From the NCBI GenBank assembly GCA_963575745.1, contig CAUYUJ010012558.1:401001-465000 (forward strand): a stretch of DNA of 64,000 nt, in the 5' to 3' direction. This stretch comes from Prorocentrum cordatum (lineage: Eukaryota; Sar; Dinophyceae; Prorocentrales; Prorocentraceae). The translations under genes and the position numbers were made by a program. This document shows, one piece after another, positions 53,186 through 64,000 of this stretch; within the stretch, counting starts at the first letter, position 1, and each line of letters starts with the position of its first letter. The notes beneath the pieces are model-generated. The model saw only the letters and a list, made by a program, of their open reading frames with translations, was not told the DNA's origin and made no database searches.

Positions 53186-53262
53186 TTTATTAGTAGTATT
53201 GTTATTGTTATTATTCGTATTATTATTATTATTAGTATTATTATTCGTATTCTTATTATTAG
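53083..53262. repeat. (ATT)n array, an AT island
   Basis: About 180 bp of TTA/ATT units with G/C interruptions, in strong contrast to the GC-rich surroundings. Confidence 0.95.
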
Positions 53263-53329
53263 TACGAGCATTCTCTCTCCCTCTATATATATATATGTGT
53301 GTGTACCCCTGTCTACTTGTCTCTGTTTC

Positions 53330-53440
53330 TCGGTTTCTCTCTCTCTCTCTCTCTTTCTCTCTGTCTCTCTTCTCTCTCTCTCTCTATCTCACACTCTCAC
53401 TTTCTCTCTCCCTCTCTCTCTCTCTCTCTCCTCGTCCCCC
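53330..53440. repeat. (CT)n-rich microsatellite
   Basis: Interrupted CT dinucleotides, following a short TATATATATGTGTGTG segment at 53286-53304. Confidence 0.9.
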
Positions 53441-53782
53441 TCTTCGTCCGTCCCCTCCCCCCTTGCTCCAACAGCTGCTCCTGCTCAGGCCGCCGCTCCC
53501 ACCCGTGCCCCCCCCACGCCCTGGGAGCACCCTCCGCCCATCCAGCTGGACCCTTCCCCGGAGAAGATCCCCGTCGCCGTCGGGACTCTCCATTGGCACG
53601 TCCGCGTCGCTGCCGCTGGAACCGCCGTAGTCAAAGTCCTCGTCCTCGGGCGCGGCAGCGGCGCGCGCGAGGCGGCCGCCGGCGCGCATCCTCCCGCAGC
53701 AGCTGCTCCGTGCGGCTCGTTCTGGAAACCCTGAAACAGAGAACCCGGCCACCAATCTGTGGACGGATTGTTACTTCCGCCA

Positions 53783-53857
53783 GCCTTCTGCCGAGAAAGA
53801 GATGGCAACTCAATCGATCCTCGATGGCGAAGCATGTTCTAAAACATCCCATGTCGG
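53783..53857 (+). repeat. Dispersed repeat (second family), single copy
   Basis: Diverged match to 44598-44681. Confidence 0.55.
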
Positions 53858-54943
53858 CCGCACGCAAGAATACCCCAGGCAAGAGTGACCTTCGGTGCGC
53901 GGTTTAACCTGGAACGCGGGGTGGCCAAACCTGGGCGCGCAAGCCGCTGCTACCTCTTCGCATTCAACCATCTGGGGACCCATCTATGCCCGCACCAAAG
54001 GTCGCTCCGGCGAAAGGTCACTCTTACGTCTAACTAGTCGATCATGCCGTGCATCGGCCGCTCGATCGCAGATCACGTGCTCCCTCCCCCACCTCCGCCC
54101 TTCCGCCGCTCACTGCCCCGTTGTCCTCCTCCGTCGTCCTTGGCTTGATGGTCCGCTGCGGCCACAGCATCTTCTTCCGGGGTGGCTGGGCGGGGCCATA
54201 GCTCACCTGCTCGGCCCGGGCGAGGCCCTGGCCGCCCAGGCCCACAGAAACGCCGAGAAATGGCAGGGCCAGGTCCCCCCCCTTCAGTGCGGGCGGTGAC
54301 TCTTGAGGGGGGTCACGCGGCCCGCGAGGCGGCGGCCAGCGCAGGCTAGCGCCACCAGCGCCCCGAGATACGACCACTCCGTACATTGGAGTGCAGTGTG
54401 GCGACGGCCGTCTTTGCGGTGCTCACGTGGCTCGACGCGTCGCTGGGCGTCGGGCTGTATGCGGGCTTCACCGCGACGGCCACCTACAGGGGGCCCGAGA
54501 CGGGTCACGCTCGAGCCGACGACGGCGAGGGCGACAGTGGAGGCGAAGGCAGCGATGATGCTGAACGTGCTGGTCCAGACGGTCCACCGAGCTGTGCTGC
54601 CGAGGAGATGTCGCTGGCTTTGACAGGACACGACGCGTAGCTCGCGGAGCCTGAGGGTGCGGCGACCCCCGCCCTGGACGGGCCCCCCGCTACGAGTCCG
54701 CCGCCAGTCATGGCCGACTCGGCTGGGCGCCCAGCGGGTCCCAGCGGACCGACAGGCGCTGACGATGCCAGGAGCCCGGCGCCGGTCCTGGACCTGGCAG
54801 GCTGCCTGGACTACGGGTACGGCTGCTGCCGCCACTGATCGGACGGCGCCCAGCAGGCGCCGCCGCGGCGGGAGGCACGGGGCGAAGGAGCTCCGCACCT
54901 GGGGCCGCGCCCAATCCCTGCAGCCAGGGCTGAAGGCAAGGGG

Positions 54944-55573
54944 ATGCCGGTGCCCAGCCGCCGCCGCCCGAGGAACCCCCGCAGGGAGGCGGGCAGGGCG
55001 CGCCGCCGGAGGAACAGTCGAGCACCGAGTCGCCTCGGGAGAAGAAGCGTGGGCAGAGGGCAGACACGATGTCGTTGGTCACCTCATGGGTCGAGGCCGC
55101 GCTCAAGTGGTTACGCGAACGCGTCGGACACGCTCTCGGGGCGCTGCCTCACTGCTTCACCAGTTCACTTGCTTCCTGATTGGCATGGTCGACGCCGTGG
55201 GTCCTTTTTCTTCGGCGCCTACTGGGTCAAGCTGCAGTGGGTTGCGATGGATCTCGTGGGTGCTGGAATGAGCCCCATCTTAGGATCGGCGATTGGCTTC
55301 ATCTCTTGGTCCTTGCGCACAGCCTGGACCTACTTCGCCAACATAGCGACCACGGTGCGAGGACTTGCCAAGGGCAATAAGTGTGGGCACAACGTGAGGG
55401 TGGCGCTGGAAGGAGACCCAGGAGTCGCCCTTGCATGGAGAGGACCTGCGGAGGCTGCAGCGGTCGACAAAAAGTACGTGAAGAACAAGATGCGCGCGAG
55501 AGAGGGAGGAGCTGAGGAGATGATTCCCAAGGACCTGATCATCCACTCAAGTGGCTCAATAGCAAGACTTTAG
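54944..55573 (+). pseudogene. Polyprotein segment with hydrophobic stretches, function unknown
   Basis: The first 80 residues are Arg-rich and doubtful. From about 55190 the text is protein-like: FFFGAYWVKLQWVAMDLVGAG, SPILGSAIGFISWSLRTAWTYFANIATTV (one or two membrane-like segments), then VRVALEGDPGVALAWRGPAEA, KKYVKNKMRAREGG and IIHSSGSIARL. Coding character continues in other frames to about 55880 and again around 56.0-58.3 kb (for example FDVWCEQRGRWREELRMTRA near 58100). I read 54.3-61.5 kb as one decayed plus-strand polyprotein, perhaps a mobile element because it ends in a module like one in the copia element, but no RT was found. Confidence 0.35.
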
Positions 55574-58500
55574 CAAGGACCGCCCAAAGGTAGCCGCACC
55601 ACTCGCCACAGATACGTCCACCGCGTCAGGGAAATCAAGGGCAGCCCCCTCCGTCACCTCAAGGCAGACTTGGAAGCGTCCAGGGACAAGGACGGCATTG
55701 GCATGATTCACTCGTGCCCAGCTATACCTTGCACCCTGTCCGAGAGTGAGAAGACCCTCGCGCGCGTTTGCTCCTCTTGCGTGGTCGAGCACAGCGCCCA
55801 GATCAACCTGGCTGACTTGGTCAAGCTCACCCCAGCAGGACGTGCGAGGATAGGAGGCAGGGCGCGTTGCTCATGGGCGTGACGCGGCCTGGGCGGGTTC
55901 CTTAGGCGCGCGCGCCGGCGCTTCGCCAGGCGGCGCCCGCGCCCTGGAAGGGGCCCCGCCAGGGCACAGGTGATGGGCCCGAATTCCGAGACCGAGTCCG
56001 AGCCGAGCGTGGACGTCTGCAAGGCGGACCGGATCGCCTACGTGGCCAACGGCGGCACCCAAGTGCCATGCATGGGCGGCTGCAGGGACTCGGCCAGGCA
56101 GTTGGTGCAGGTCGAAGACGCCGCAGTCTGAGACGTCCGCGAAGCGCCAGAAATGGACGGCACGCGCACCTTCAGGGCCCGCCCTTTCCACGCCCAGGCT
56201 CGCGATGCCCAGGCCGCGCAGAAGAAGCGCGCCCGGGCCCACTGCTTCTGCGAGAGGGCCGCGGAGAAGGGCGGACCCCCCCTCTGCTCGGCGCGCGCAG
56301 TGGACAGATCGGCGCCATGGCGCAGACGCTCTGCAACCCCGCGGCCAGAGGCGAGGAGCAGCCCTGGAGGCGAGCCCCAGAGCCGCGCGCCGGAGGCGGA
56401 GGAGTTGAGGGAGGAGCGCCCGCCAGTGGTCACCCGCAGGGGCAGCCCGGCGGCCGAGGCGGCTGCGAAGCCCGCTTGGCTGCTGCATGCGCGCGACCCC
56501 TTGGTCGGGTCAGACGCTGACTCAGACGCCTGCTACAGCTTCCCCGCGCGCTTCGTCGGCCCGTCCAAGGACGCCGCAGAGGACGACCCCAGGACGGACA
56601 CGGGGGCGGTGGGGCTGAACGTCGTCTTCTCCATTCTGGTCAGAGCCTTTCAAGCGTCCCGCCAGGTGTCCCTCGACGATTTCATCGGCTCTCAGCCTGC
56701 CGCTATTTGCTGGAGAGCCGGGGCAACGTTGCGGCCGTCAGACCGCGGGGGCGGCGCCAACTATCGAGGTGACAGCCTTCAGTCCGACGTCAGCAGCGGC
56801 GATCGCCCGGGAGCGGAGCAGGCGCCACTTGGCTCCGGGATCGAGATCCAGGAGCAAGAGCGCTACCCCTCCAACGAAGGACGTGCGGGACGACCCCGAT
56901 GAGCGGCTCAAGAGGGCGCGCGAGCAGGGCGATGCGCGGCGCAGAGGAGATCCGCGCACCGCCCTCATCGCGAATTACCAATCCAAGAGGGCGGACGGCC
57001 AGTCCGATGACGCAGCTCGCAGGGCCATGGCAGCCGAGAGCAGCGCAGGCCACCGCGAATTCCTGGCCGAGCTCATCGAGGCAGTCGACGCCACGCACGA
57101 CAGCGTGGCCAGCGAGGTCGGGCTCAGCTTGCCGCGAGGCTGCCGCGCCATGCGGCGCAAGGAGCTCGAAGGAGGAGGGGCCCTGCCAGCAGGAAGAGAG
57201 CCGCCGCATGCGGAGGCTGAGCGGCGCCCGCTCCCCCACCCTGCGACGCCGCCGCCACCGGCTGGCAACCCGCCGGGGCTGGGGTTCGCGGGCTGCGGCA
57301 CGAGGCCCTGGGCCCGCCAGGCAATCCCTAGGATCGACCCAGCCGCGTTCTTCGGCGCAAGGGGCGAGCTCCGACACTCCGCGGGCGAATGCAGCGGCGC
57401 TGTCGTTCGTGGAGTCCGCCGCGCGGCCGAGAGAATGGCGCGCGGGCGCCTCCTCCATGCCCGTGGAAGAAAGGGTGCCGGCGCCCCGCCTTCCCGAGAC
57501 CGACCTGGGCATTGGGCCACAGGACCTGGTCAGAGAGGTGGGGCAAGACAACAAGCACACTAAGGAGTCCAGTGGCGGGCAATTGGGGGGATGGCGAGCA
57601 TCGGGCGGATCGAGGAGCAGCTGGTGCACATCGCATGCGGGTGCGACAACTTCATAGAACCCCTGTGCCCAGGCCCCCTGGGCAAGGACGCGTTCCGCGG
57701 GCTGAAATCTACGGGGCAGAACTCCAGGCCCCTGTTCATGCCCATCGAGTTCCCGACGAACATGACCAATGATATTGCCTACGGCTTCGCGGCTATCCAG
57801 CACGAAGGGCGAAGCCGCGTCCACCTACCACACGGCTGCCTGAACTGCGCCAACTCTCCTTAGCCGTCGGAGGCAGACATGGACAACTGCGAGCCGCCCA
57901 AGGACTACAGGCTGGAGTGGACCCCAGACCGAGGCAAGCGAGGACGATGGACCAGTGATTCCAGGACGCCAAAGCGAGGCCTTGGCATGGTCCTGCTTGT
58001 ACGGCCAAGAAAGAATTCTACAAGCAGCAGGTGGGGGCGGCCGAGGCTCTTCTGAAGCCCAACGACGAGGCCGACTACGCGCGGCCACCCACGATGGTCT
58101 TCGATGTCTGGTGCGAGCAACGGGGTAGGTGGCGCGAGGAACTGAGGATGACCAGGGCTCGTCTGCTGGAGCTCACGGGCGACGAAAGCCCAACGTGGGA
58201 CAAAATCCGCTTCGCATGCGCTTCTCCTCGGAGCGCGGGTGACCCTTCCCCGTGGCTGACGATACCGCGCGCCTATGTGCTCAACGACCCGGACAAGCTC
58301 TTCATGACGAACATCAAGGTCAGGCATCACAGCAATCTGCAGAAGTCCCAATGGCATGAGGCGCTGCGCTCGTCCGCGGTGCAGCCCAGCCCGCAGCTTG
58401 CTGGATCGGGTCGCCCCAGAGCAGGTGCTGGCGGCAGCTGGGGGGGGGGGCGCAGAGGGGGGGGGCGCAGGAAGCGGAGGCGGAAGACAAGTCAACGTGG

Positions 58501-59605
58501 GCCTCCTGGGCCAGGCTCTCCCCCGCCATGAGTTCGGCAGGAGCCTCGACCATCGCCCCAAGTCCCCCTGCAGCGGGCGCATCGCATGTTGGGGCAATTC
58601 CAGCTGGGAAGATTGCCACAGCACCACCTGCCCGCACTCGCACAAGCCGATCGGAAAGATAGGCTTGCTAGACAGGTCCGCGCAGATGCAACTCACTAGG
58701 CGCGGGGGCCCAAAGGCAGCCCGAAAGTTGGAGCGAACGAGGAGGCGGATAAGCGGCTCAACGCTCTCAGGAAGGAGCACGAGGCAGAGGAGGCGCCCAA
58801 GCGCGCGGGCGAGCAGGCCAGCCCGAATGCCCCCAATCAATCTCCCTCGGCGGGGCCGAAAGGAAACGGCAATAAGTTTGGAGAGAACGCCACCAAGGAG
58901 GAGGCGAAGGCTCCGCCCGCTCGCGAGGAGGCCTTCTTCGAGAGCGGAGACGCGGTGGACGCCAACGGAGAGCAGAGACACGAGGCGAAAGGCGGCCAGC
59001 GCACGGCCAGGATGGAGGACACCCGGGGCGGACGGCAAGAGCCAGGACGGGGCGACTCCCCGCGGGGATGGGTGGAGTCGCCCCAGGAACTGAAGGAGTT
59101 CAACCCCAGGGAGCTGGAGGAGCACCCGCGCCTCACTACGCAGGCCCCGACGCCACAGGGCTGGCCGACCAGCGCCAGGCGAGGCAGCAGAGGGCACGCT
59201 TCCCGAGTCGACGCCCGAGTTCGCCAGACTCAGGAAGGTCAGGTCATGCGCGAGACCGACACGGACCCGAACCTGCAGCACGTCGCGGAAGCCACGGGGG
59301 CCCTCGGCTGCCACCCGCGCAACCGCGCGCGGGCCGCCAGGGAGGCTGACGAGGCGCGCGACGTCAAAGCGCCGGCGGCCCGCGCGGCCGAGTTCGGGCG
59401 CCAGGAGCTGGCAGGGGCGGCGAACGCTTTCTTGGGGCACCAACACCGGCGAGGCTAGGAGAGCGAGGTCGCCCCAGGTCAGGCCGAGTCGGGCCCAGTC
59501 ACCTGAGGCGCGGACGACGAGCCAGGGCAAGGCACCTTGGCTATGGCCAGGCTCGAGTAGCCTATTCTCGGGTATCGGGACAAGCTGGCCCTGAACGCCG
59601 AGACA

Positions 59606-60535
59606 GTGGCCTCTTTGGACGGCGCCCAGCTTGCGGCCCACTCCGAGCCCCCCGAGGTCGAGCAGCGCGAGTTTGCCGCGATCAACGTGGCGGCGGCTGC
59701 TACGATCTGCAACGACCTGGCGCCGCCTGGAGGCTGGCCCTCGGCGATCGAGGTCCAGGAGGAAGGTCTGAGGCCAAGCAAGGAGCTGCTGACCGCTGCC
59801 AGGGCCGCGGCAGGCGCCCTGGGCGAGACGCCGGGAGCACTCGCCCAGGCGGAGGTCGACCTCCGAAACTTCTGCCCCGACCACACCTACTGGGATCCTG
59901 ACAAGGACCACCGCGTGTACGCGGCGCTCCCTCCAGCTCCACCACGAAACTGGACCCCGGGGGCCGTCCGCGTGGATGTCTACGGCAGGGCGGCGGTCGA
60001 GCTCATCATCAGCGCGGAGTTCTCCCGCCAGGAGGCGGACATCCTGTGGGCCCTTGTGCGCGAGAGGCACGCGCGGGCGCCGGCGGCGCCGAGTTCGACT
60101 GTGCTCGGCCAGCCCTACGGGGCGGGCATCGGCGTCCAGGAGCTCCCCGCGCTGGGCTCGGAAGCGCTGCTCGAGCTGGCGCTTGCGACCGGGTCCCCGC
60201 CAGCTCAACCAGGAGCGCTTGCATGCCAGCGCAGCGCGGAAACGGCGGGGACAGCAGTCCCCAGGAGACCCCCGTCTGGCTTCCTGGCCGGGCTCTTGAG
60301 CGAGGAGACCCTCGCCAACTCCGCCCTCTTCTTGAGGATGGCCGCGGCAGGAGAGGTCGAGGAAGACGAGGGGGGCGAGGGGGCCACGGCAGGCAAGCTG
60401 CCCGCTCATCTCCACGCGGCGGAGATCAGCGAATGGCTGGGGGACCAGGCGCATGGGCTCGCGACGCCGGGCACGCGCCCCGATTTCATGGAGATCTTCA
60501 CAGGCGAGATCTGGATCCCCCAGGCAATCGCTTAG
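59606..60535 (+). pseudogene. Polyprotein segment upstream of methyltransferase-like module
   Basis: A 309-residue frame of Ala/Glu/Leu-rich, protein-like text. It ends with HAAEISEWLGDQAHGL, TRPDFMEIFTGEIWIPQAI. The phrase DFMEIFTGE resembles the acidic hydrophobic start (xxEIFAG-type) of C5-methyltransferase motif I. It is followed after a frame change by the motifs in 60590-60923. A longer minus-strand frame over 57.9-60.8 kb is a shadow. Confidence 0.4.
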
Positions 60536-60589
60536 AAAGGTGGCTCCGCAATCAGGATCGGCTTGCAGCACGGGCAGGACCTGCGCAGA

Positions 60590-60923
60590 AGAAAAGGCAG
60601 GCGTCCCCTTTCTGGCGCTGGTGGTTATGTACGACCACCACGAGACGTTGATCAGCTCGCCCTGCACGGCCTTCTGCGCGTTCGTTGCCCTCAACGAGCC
60701 CCGTGGAGTTGACCTGTCCAAGGTCAGGCTGGAGGGTCGGATGTTTCTCGCGCTGGCCAGGCAGATCATGGCAGAGAGGAGTGCAGCCAAGAGGGGGTGC
60801 TCGGCCGAGAACCCTTGGCTCTCCGCGGCTCGGAATCAGCTGATTCGGCTGCTAGCGGGTCCCCAGTGGCTGCATGTGCGCCTGGACCAGTGCGCCCACA
60901 ACCTGCGCAGCGAGGCGGGATGA
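60590..60923 (+). pseudogene. C5-methyltransferase-like module
   Basis: VPFLALVVMYDHHETLISSPCTAF carries S-S-P-C-T, the Pro-Cys catalytic-loop motif IV of cytosine-C5 methyltransferases. About 60 residues later, CSAENPWLSAARNQL has E-N-P, motif VI. Then WLHVRLDQCAHNL has a DQC phrase. Order and spacing fit the fold. Motif I would be in the preceding frame (EIFTGE). Decay and frame changes suggest no activity. The module parallels the one in the copia element at 10-12 kb. Confidence 0.5.
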
Positions 60924-61485
60924 CTTCACCTCGAGCCCGCGCGCATCGCCGCGACGTCGGACGACGTCGCCCAGGCCCTCATCCCGCGCTGCAGCGCGGA
61001 CCACGTGCGCGACGCGGTCCAGGGTGAGGCCGCCAAGAAAAGGAGCGAGACTTACTCGCGTGGTATGGCCGAGCTAGCGGCGCAGACGGCGCTGAAGCGA
61101 GTCAGGGCGGTCCGCAAGGGAGGCCGGGCAGAGGGCGGCCAGCTTGGAGGGGATGGGGCGGGGTCGGCGCGAGGAGGCCTGCGGCGGCAACGAAGCGTCC
61201 ACTTGAGCAGGCGAGGTCGATAGGGGAGGGCGAGGAGGCTCGGATGGCCGAGGCGAGGGCAGCGGGCGCTCACCCAGGACCCCCCGCGCCCGAGGACGCG
61301 GCGGCGGGGACCTGCTAAGATTCTCTCCTGGAGCACCATGTGTGCGACACGAGCATGCAGGCGGGCCCCCTCGAAAGAACTGCCGCGGCGCTGCATGGGA
61401 TCTGGTGGGAGAGGCACGGCTACAACCTGAAGGGCATTTCCGATCAGAATTTGGAGCCTCTGGTGGAAGGCGCCCTCTTGTAACC

Positions 61486-62319
61486 AAGCATTTCGGGGCG
61501 AACCCAACCGTGGCGACGAGAGCCACTCAAGAGGCCTCAAAGGCGAAAGCGAGAACGAGGTAAGGATAGCGGTGTTCCTCCTCTGACAACGCGGCGGAAG
61601 ATGAAGGTCAGCAGGCGAGGGAGCAGCGGCACATCGCAACGGGATGCTGCAGCACAAGCAACAGCAGCGGGAGCAAGGATCAGCAGCAGGGAGCCAAAGC
61701 CAGAGCAGGAGAAGGGGGAGGAGGATGACGATGCCGACGATGCCAAGGATGTCGACGAGGAGGAAGAGGAGGACGAGGAGAGCGAGGACGACAACGAATA
61801 GCAGCAGCATCGAGAGGAAGATGACGAGCATTGGGGTGGGGACGGGGAAAGGGGGAGTGGTGTGCGGAGGAGGATGGGAGGACAGGAGAGGGGCGAGGGT
61901 CAAGGGGGAGAGGGATGAGTAGCGGAGGGGGGTGACGGGTCTGAAGTGGCGGCCGAGAAAGGGTGACGGGAGGATGAGGATGAGCATTAGGAGGCAGGGA
62001 TCAAAAGAAGGACTCGCAAAACAAGCAGCGATGGCAAGGGGAAAAAGGAGGAGACGAGGAGGGAACCAGCTACAGCTAGAAGCGGGAAGGGAGGAGGACG
62101 AGGAAGACGAGAACAAGGCGCAGGAGGAGGATTGCGAGGGGAAGGGGATTAGAACGGGAAGCAGCAGGGAGAACGAGGACGGCGAGTATGAGGAGGTGGA
62201 AGATGTAGGTGGGGAAGGCGAAATGGCGGAAAAGAGACATGCAGATGAAGAGGGCGGGTGGGGAAGAGGAAGTTCCCCCCACCAGAGAGAGGCGGCAATC
62301 CACCGCCAGCTCCGCTGAC
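61486..62319. other. GA-rich intergenic DNA, no gene recognised
   Basis: Purine-rich plus strand; the Glu/Lys/Arg-rich plus frames and Ser/Leu-rich minus frames reflect composition. Confidence 0.4.
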
Positions 62320-62321
62320 GT

Positions 62322-62650
62322 CCCAGTCCGTGTGCGTGGCCCGAGCACCACCCCATAAGGGAAGATTCCATTTCAAGAAACGAGGTCCGCATCCCTGTGG
62401 GTGGCCCTACCACCAACCCGTAAGCAAAGAATTTCCACTTTGAATAAAAACTAGTCCACGTGAGTGGCTCTGGCACCACACCGTAAGCAAAGAAACTCCG
62501 AGACGAGAGAAGACCCAGTCCATGCGAGTGGCTCGGACACCGTCCCGTATGGAGAGATATTCCATTTCAAGAGCTGGTGTCCCAGTCCGTGCGAGCGGAT
62601 CTGCGGCCACCCCGCAATTCAAGAGACACCAATTCATTGCTCAAAGACAC
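62322..62650 (+). repeat. 64-bp tandem repeat, about five units
   Basis: The phrase (C/A)AGTCC(G/A)TG(T/C)G(C/A)GTGGC anchors units near 62325, 62389, 62452, 62516 and 62581, spaced 63-67 bp. Units 1 and 4 also share GATATTCCATTTCAAGA-like text. Confidence 0.8.
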
Positions 62651-62920
62651 CAGCGAGAAGAGGGACCGCAGGACCGCCACATTATAAACAGCTCGTGCAT
62701 GAACCACCGTGCACACGTCATCATAGCGCAGCTGGGGCTTAACCTCGAACCCCGACACGTCGTGGATTCGTCCAACTCGGCCGAGAAACTCAACCTCCAC
62801 TATCACGCAGAACCTGCTGCTGGAATGACTCAGTGGCCATCCACACTGTGCACAATAGCTTCTAATAGCATGATCAACGTAGGGACCAAATATCGGTCCG
62901 CCAAAAAGAAAGAGGATCTC

Positions 62921-63323
62921 CTACAGAACAATACGAAGCGCAACAAGCAGCCCTTCGCGAAGAGGCCCCCCTCCACCTGGGAGCCGAGAATCAGCAGGCT
63001 CAAATCGAGGACGGACCGCTCTAGGAATAGCTTGAGATAGCATAGCCTCCACCTCCGCGAGGGCGCGGTGAACAGCGCCCAAGCAACAATCGTCAGAAAT
63101 AGTATCAGTCCCGCCGGCAGGCTGAGAAAGAGCAAGCCCGCAAAGCTCGCCAAGGGTCGGACCAGCAGCAGCGGGAGCAGGGACCTCGAGAGCGTCGTGA
63201 ACACCCAAAGCGCCCAGCACCTGGCCCCACACCTCCATCTCCCCTTCACCATGATCATGCATCGTTGCATCGATGATAACGTCCAGCTCCTCAGGCTTGA
63301 ACTCAGGATCATTGGCAAATCCT
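62921..63323 (-). CDS. Exon of an unidentified gene
   Basis: On the minus strand a polypyrimidine tract ending TTTTTTTAG precedes a frame that opens GFANDPEFKPEELDVIIDATM, then HDHGEGEMEVWGQVLGALGVHD, SDDCCLGAVHRALAEVEAML and ends VALRIVL. The text is acidic and protein-like throughout, with a good acceptor (AG followed by G). Upstream exons are not certain; 63624-63780 minus (VKPTSHEDKLVLNVVLLTKFG) is a candidate. Family unknown. Confidence 0.45.
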
Positions 63324-63854
63324 AAAAAAACAGAAACTGAGGAACGTCAGGAATATCGAGATGAGCACCACGTCACTGCCGTCGTGGAGCCTTCGATGGA
63401 GGCGCCCCCAACGACCTGAATATGTACCAGCGGGTCGCCACAGCCCAGCGCTGCAGTTGCCCATCGTCATCATCAAAAGCAGTAGCATCACCTCAGCCTC
63501 GGGAACCATCTATCATCCTCAGGGACTACACCATCAGGTGGGAGGGCGCGCATCTGCTGTGCGACCACTACGTAAGATGTCAGGTGCTGCTGCAGTTCGC
63601 CTACGAGTAGCGCAGTGATGGTACTATATATCCCTCCTGATGCCGAACTTGGTGAGCAACACCACGTTCAGGACGAGCTTGTCCTCATGGCTGGTCGGCT
63701 TGACCCTGCACTGGCGGCCCCGCTGAAGCTGCCGGATCATCCATTCCAGCCGCGAAGAAGAGACCGTGGCAGGGCGGCGGGGCGACCGCAGGTGCGGCCC
63801 GAGTAGCCCACGGCCAAGCTGGTGCTTGGCCAAGTGGGCTAAGGCGGGTGAGGA

Positions 63855-63950
63855 GGAGGAGGAGGAGGACGAGGAGGAGGACGAGGAGGAGGAAAAGGGG
63901 GAAGGGTAGGAAGGAGAGGAGGGAGGACAAAAGAGAGGGGGGGGACATGG
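63855..63950. repeat. (GAG)n-rich array
   Basis: Imperfect GAG/GGA units near the right edge of the window. Confidence 0.9.
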
Positions 63951-64000
63951 AGGCGGGAGAGGTCTCTGGAGGTCTCCAGCAGAACTCCCTGGAGTCCCCT

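Noticed and set aside
57905-60790. A 961-codon open frame on the minus strand
   Set aside because: Its Arg/Leu/Ala-rich translation has no domain. The plus strand carries the protein-like text and the SPC/ENP/DQC motifs, so the long frame is a GC-content shadow.

Overview
ORGANISM. The window reads as nuclear DNA of a dinoflagellate. The best evidence is three traces of the dinoflagellate trans-spliced leader (SL). One is an exact 21/21 minus-strand match to the conserved SL core at 48889-48909. One is a 1-substitution/1-deletion relic at 20982-21001. One is an SL-like stretch inside each LTR of a retrotransposon (4925-4943 and 20779-20797). The GC-rich composition, the many (GAG)n, (GAC)n and (CAT)n arrays, the diverged minisatellites, and the remnants of copia, LINE and tyrosine-recombinase elements fit the same picture. 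No rRNA, tRNA or CRISPR array was recognised.

LAYOUT. 1-3.8 kb is low-complexity DNA plus one dispersed repeat. 3.8-21.0 kb holds the main story. A minus-strand gene with an SL relic, a 5' UTR, a signal peptide and SGNH/PC-esterase-like motifs (GGDSL and DCTH) is cut after codon 24 by a 16.1-kb copia-like LTR retrotransposon (4736-20854). The element has 266-bp LTRs, a TGCTG 5-bp target duplication and an adjoining primer-binding site. 21-30 kb has foldbacks, diverged duplications, a tyrosine-recombinase remnant and an unidentified minus-strand gene. 30-36 kb has two LINE remnants, one with the inverted layout expected from twin priming. 37.6-41 kb has diverged satellite-like repeats. 41.8-44 kb has a decayed gene encoding Tyr/His/Glu-rich heptads. 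46-49 kb has a charged minus-strand gene with the exact SL copy at its 5' end, broken by a G-rich minisatellite block. 49-54 kb is mostly simple repeats. 54-61.5 kb is a decayed plus-strand polyprotein ending in a methyltransferase-like module. Near the right edge is a plausible spliced minus-strand exon.

THE ELEMENT. Read on the minus strand, its order is: Gag; a CCHC knuckle; a proline-rich segment; a Tpt1/KptA-like RNA 2'-phosphotransferase domain; a RING-H2 finger; a retropepsin-like protease; a methyltransferase-like module; two Cys/His clusters; GAG-pre-integrase and integrase; reverse transcriptase; RNase H. Copia elements normally carry only Gag, protease, integrase, RT and RNase H, so the cargo is unusual. 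The element also carries about 29 copies of a 14-nt hairpin (5-bp stem, 4-nt loop) whose stem arms co-vary between copies. The copies fall in all three coding frames and were not noticed elsewhere in the window. Together with a dense hairpin cluster in its 3' untranslated region, this is the best candidate here for an undescribed system. This copy is dead or dying: it has three in-frame stops and about nine frame changes.

LIMITS. Assignments rest on motifs read by eye. Frame-change positions are approximate, and sequencing error cannot be separated from genuine decay.
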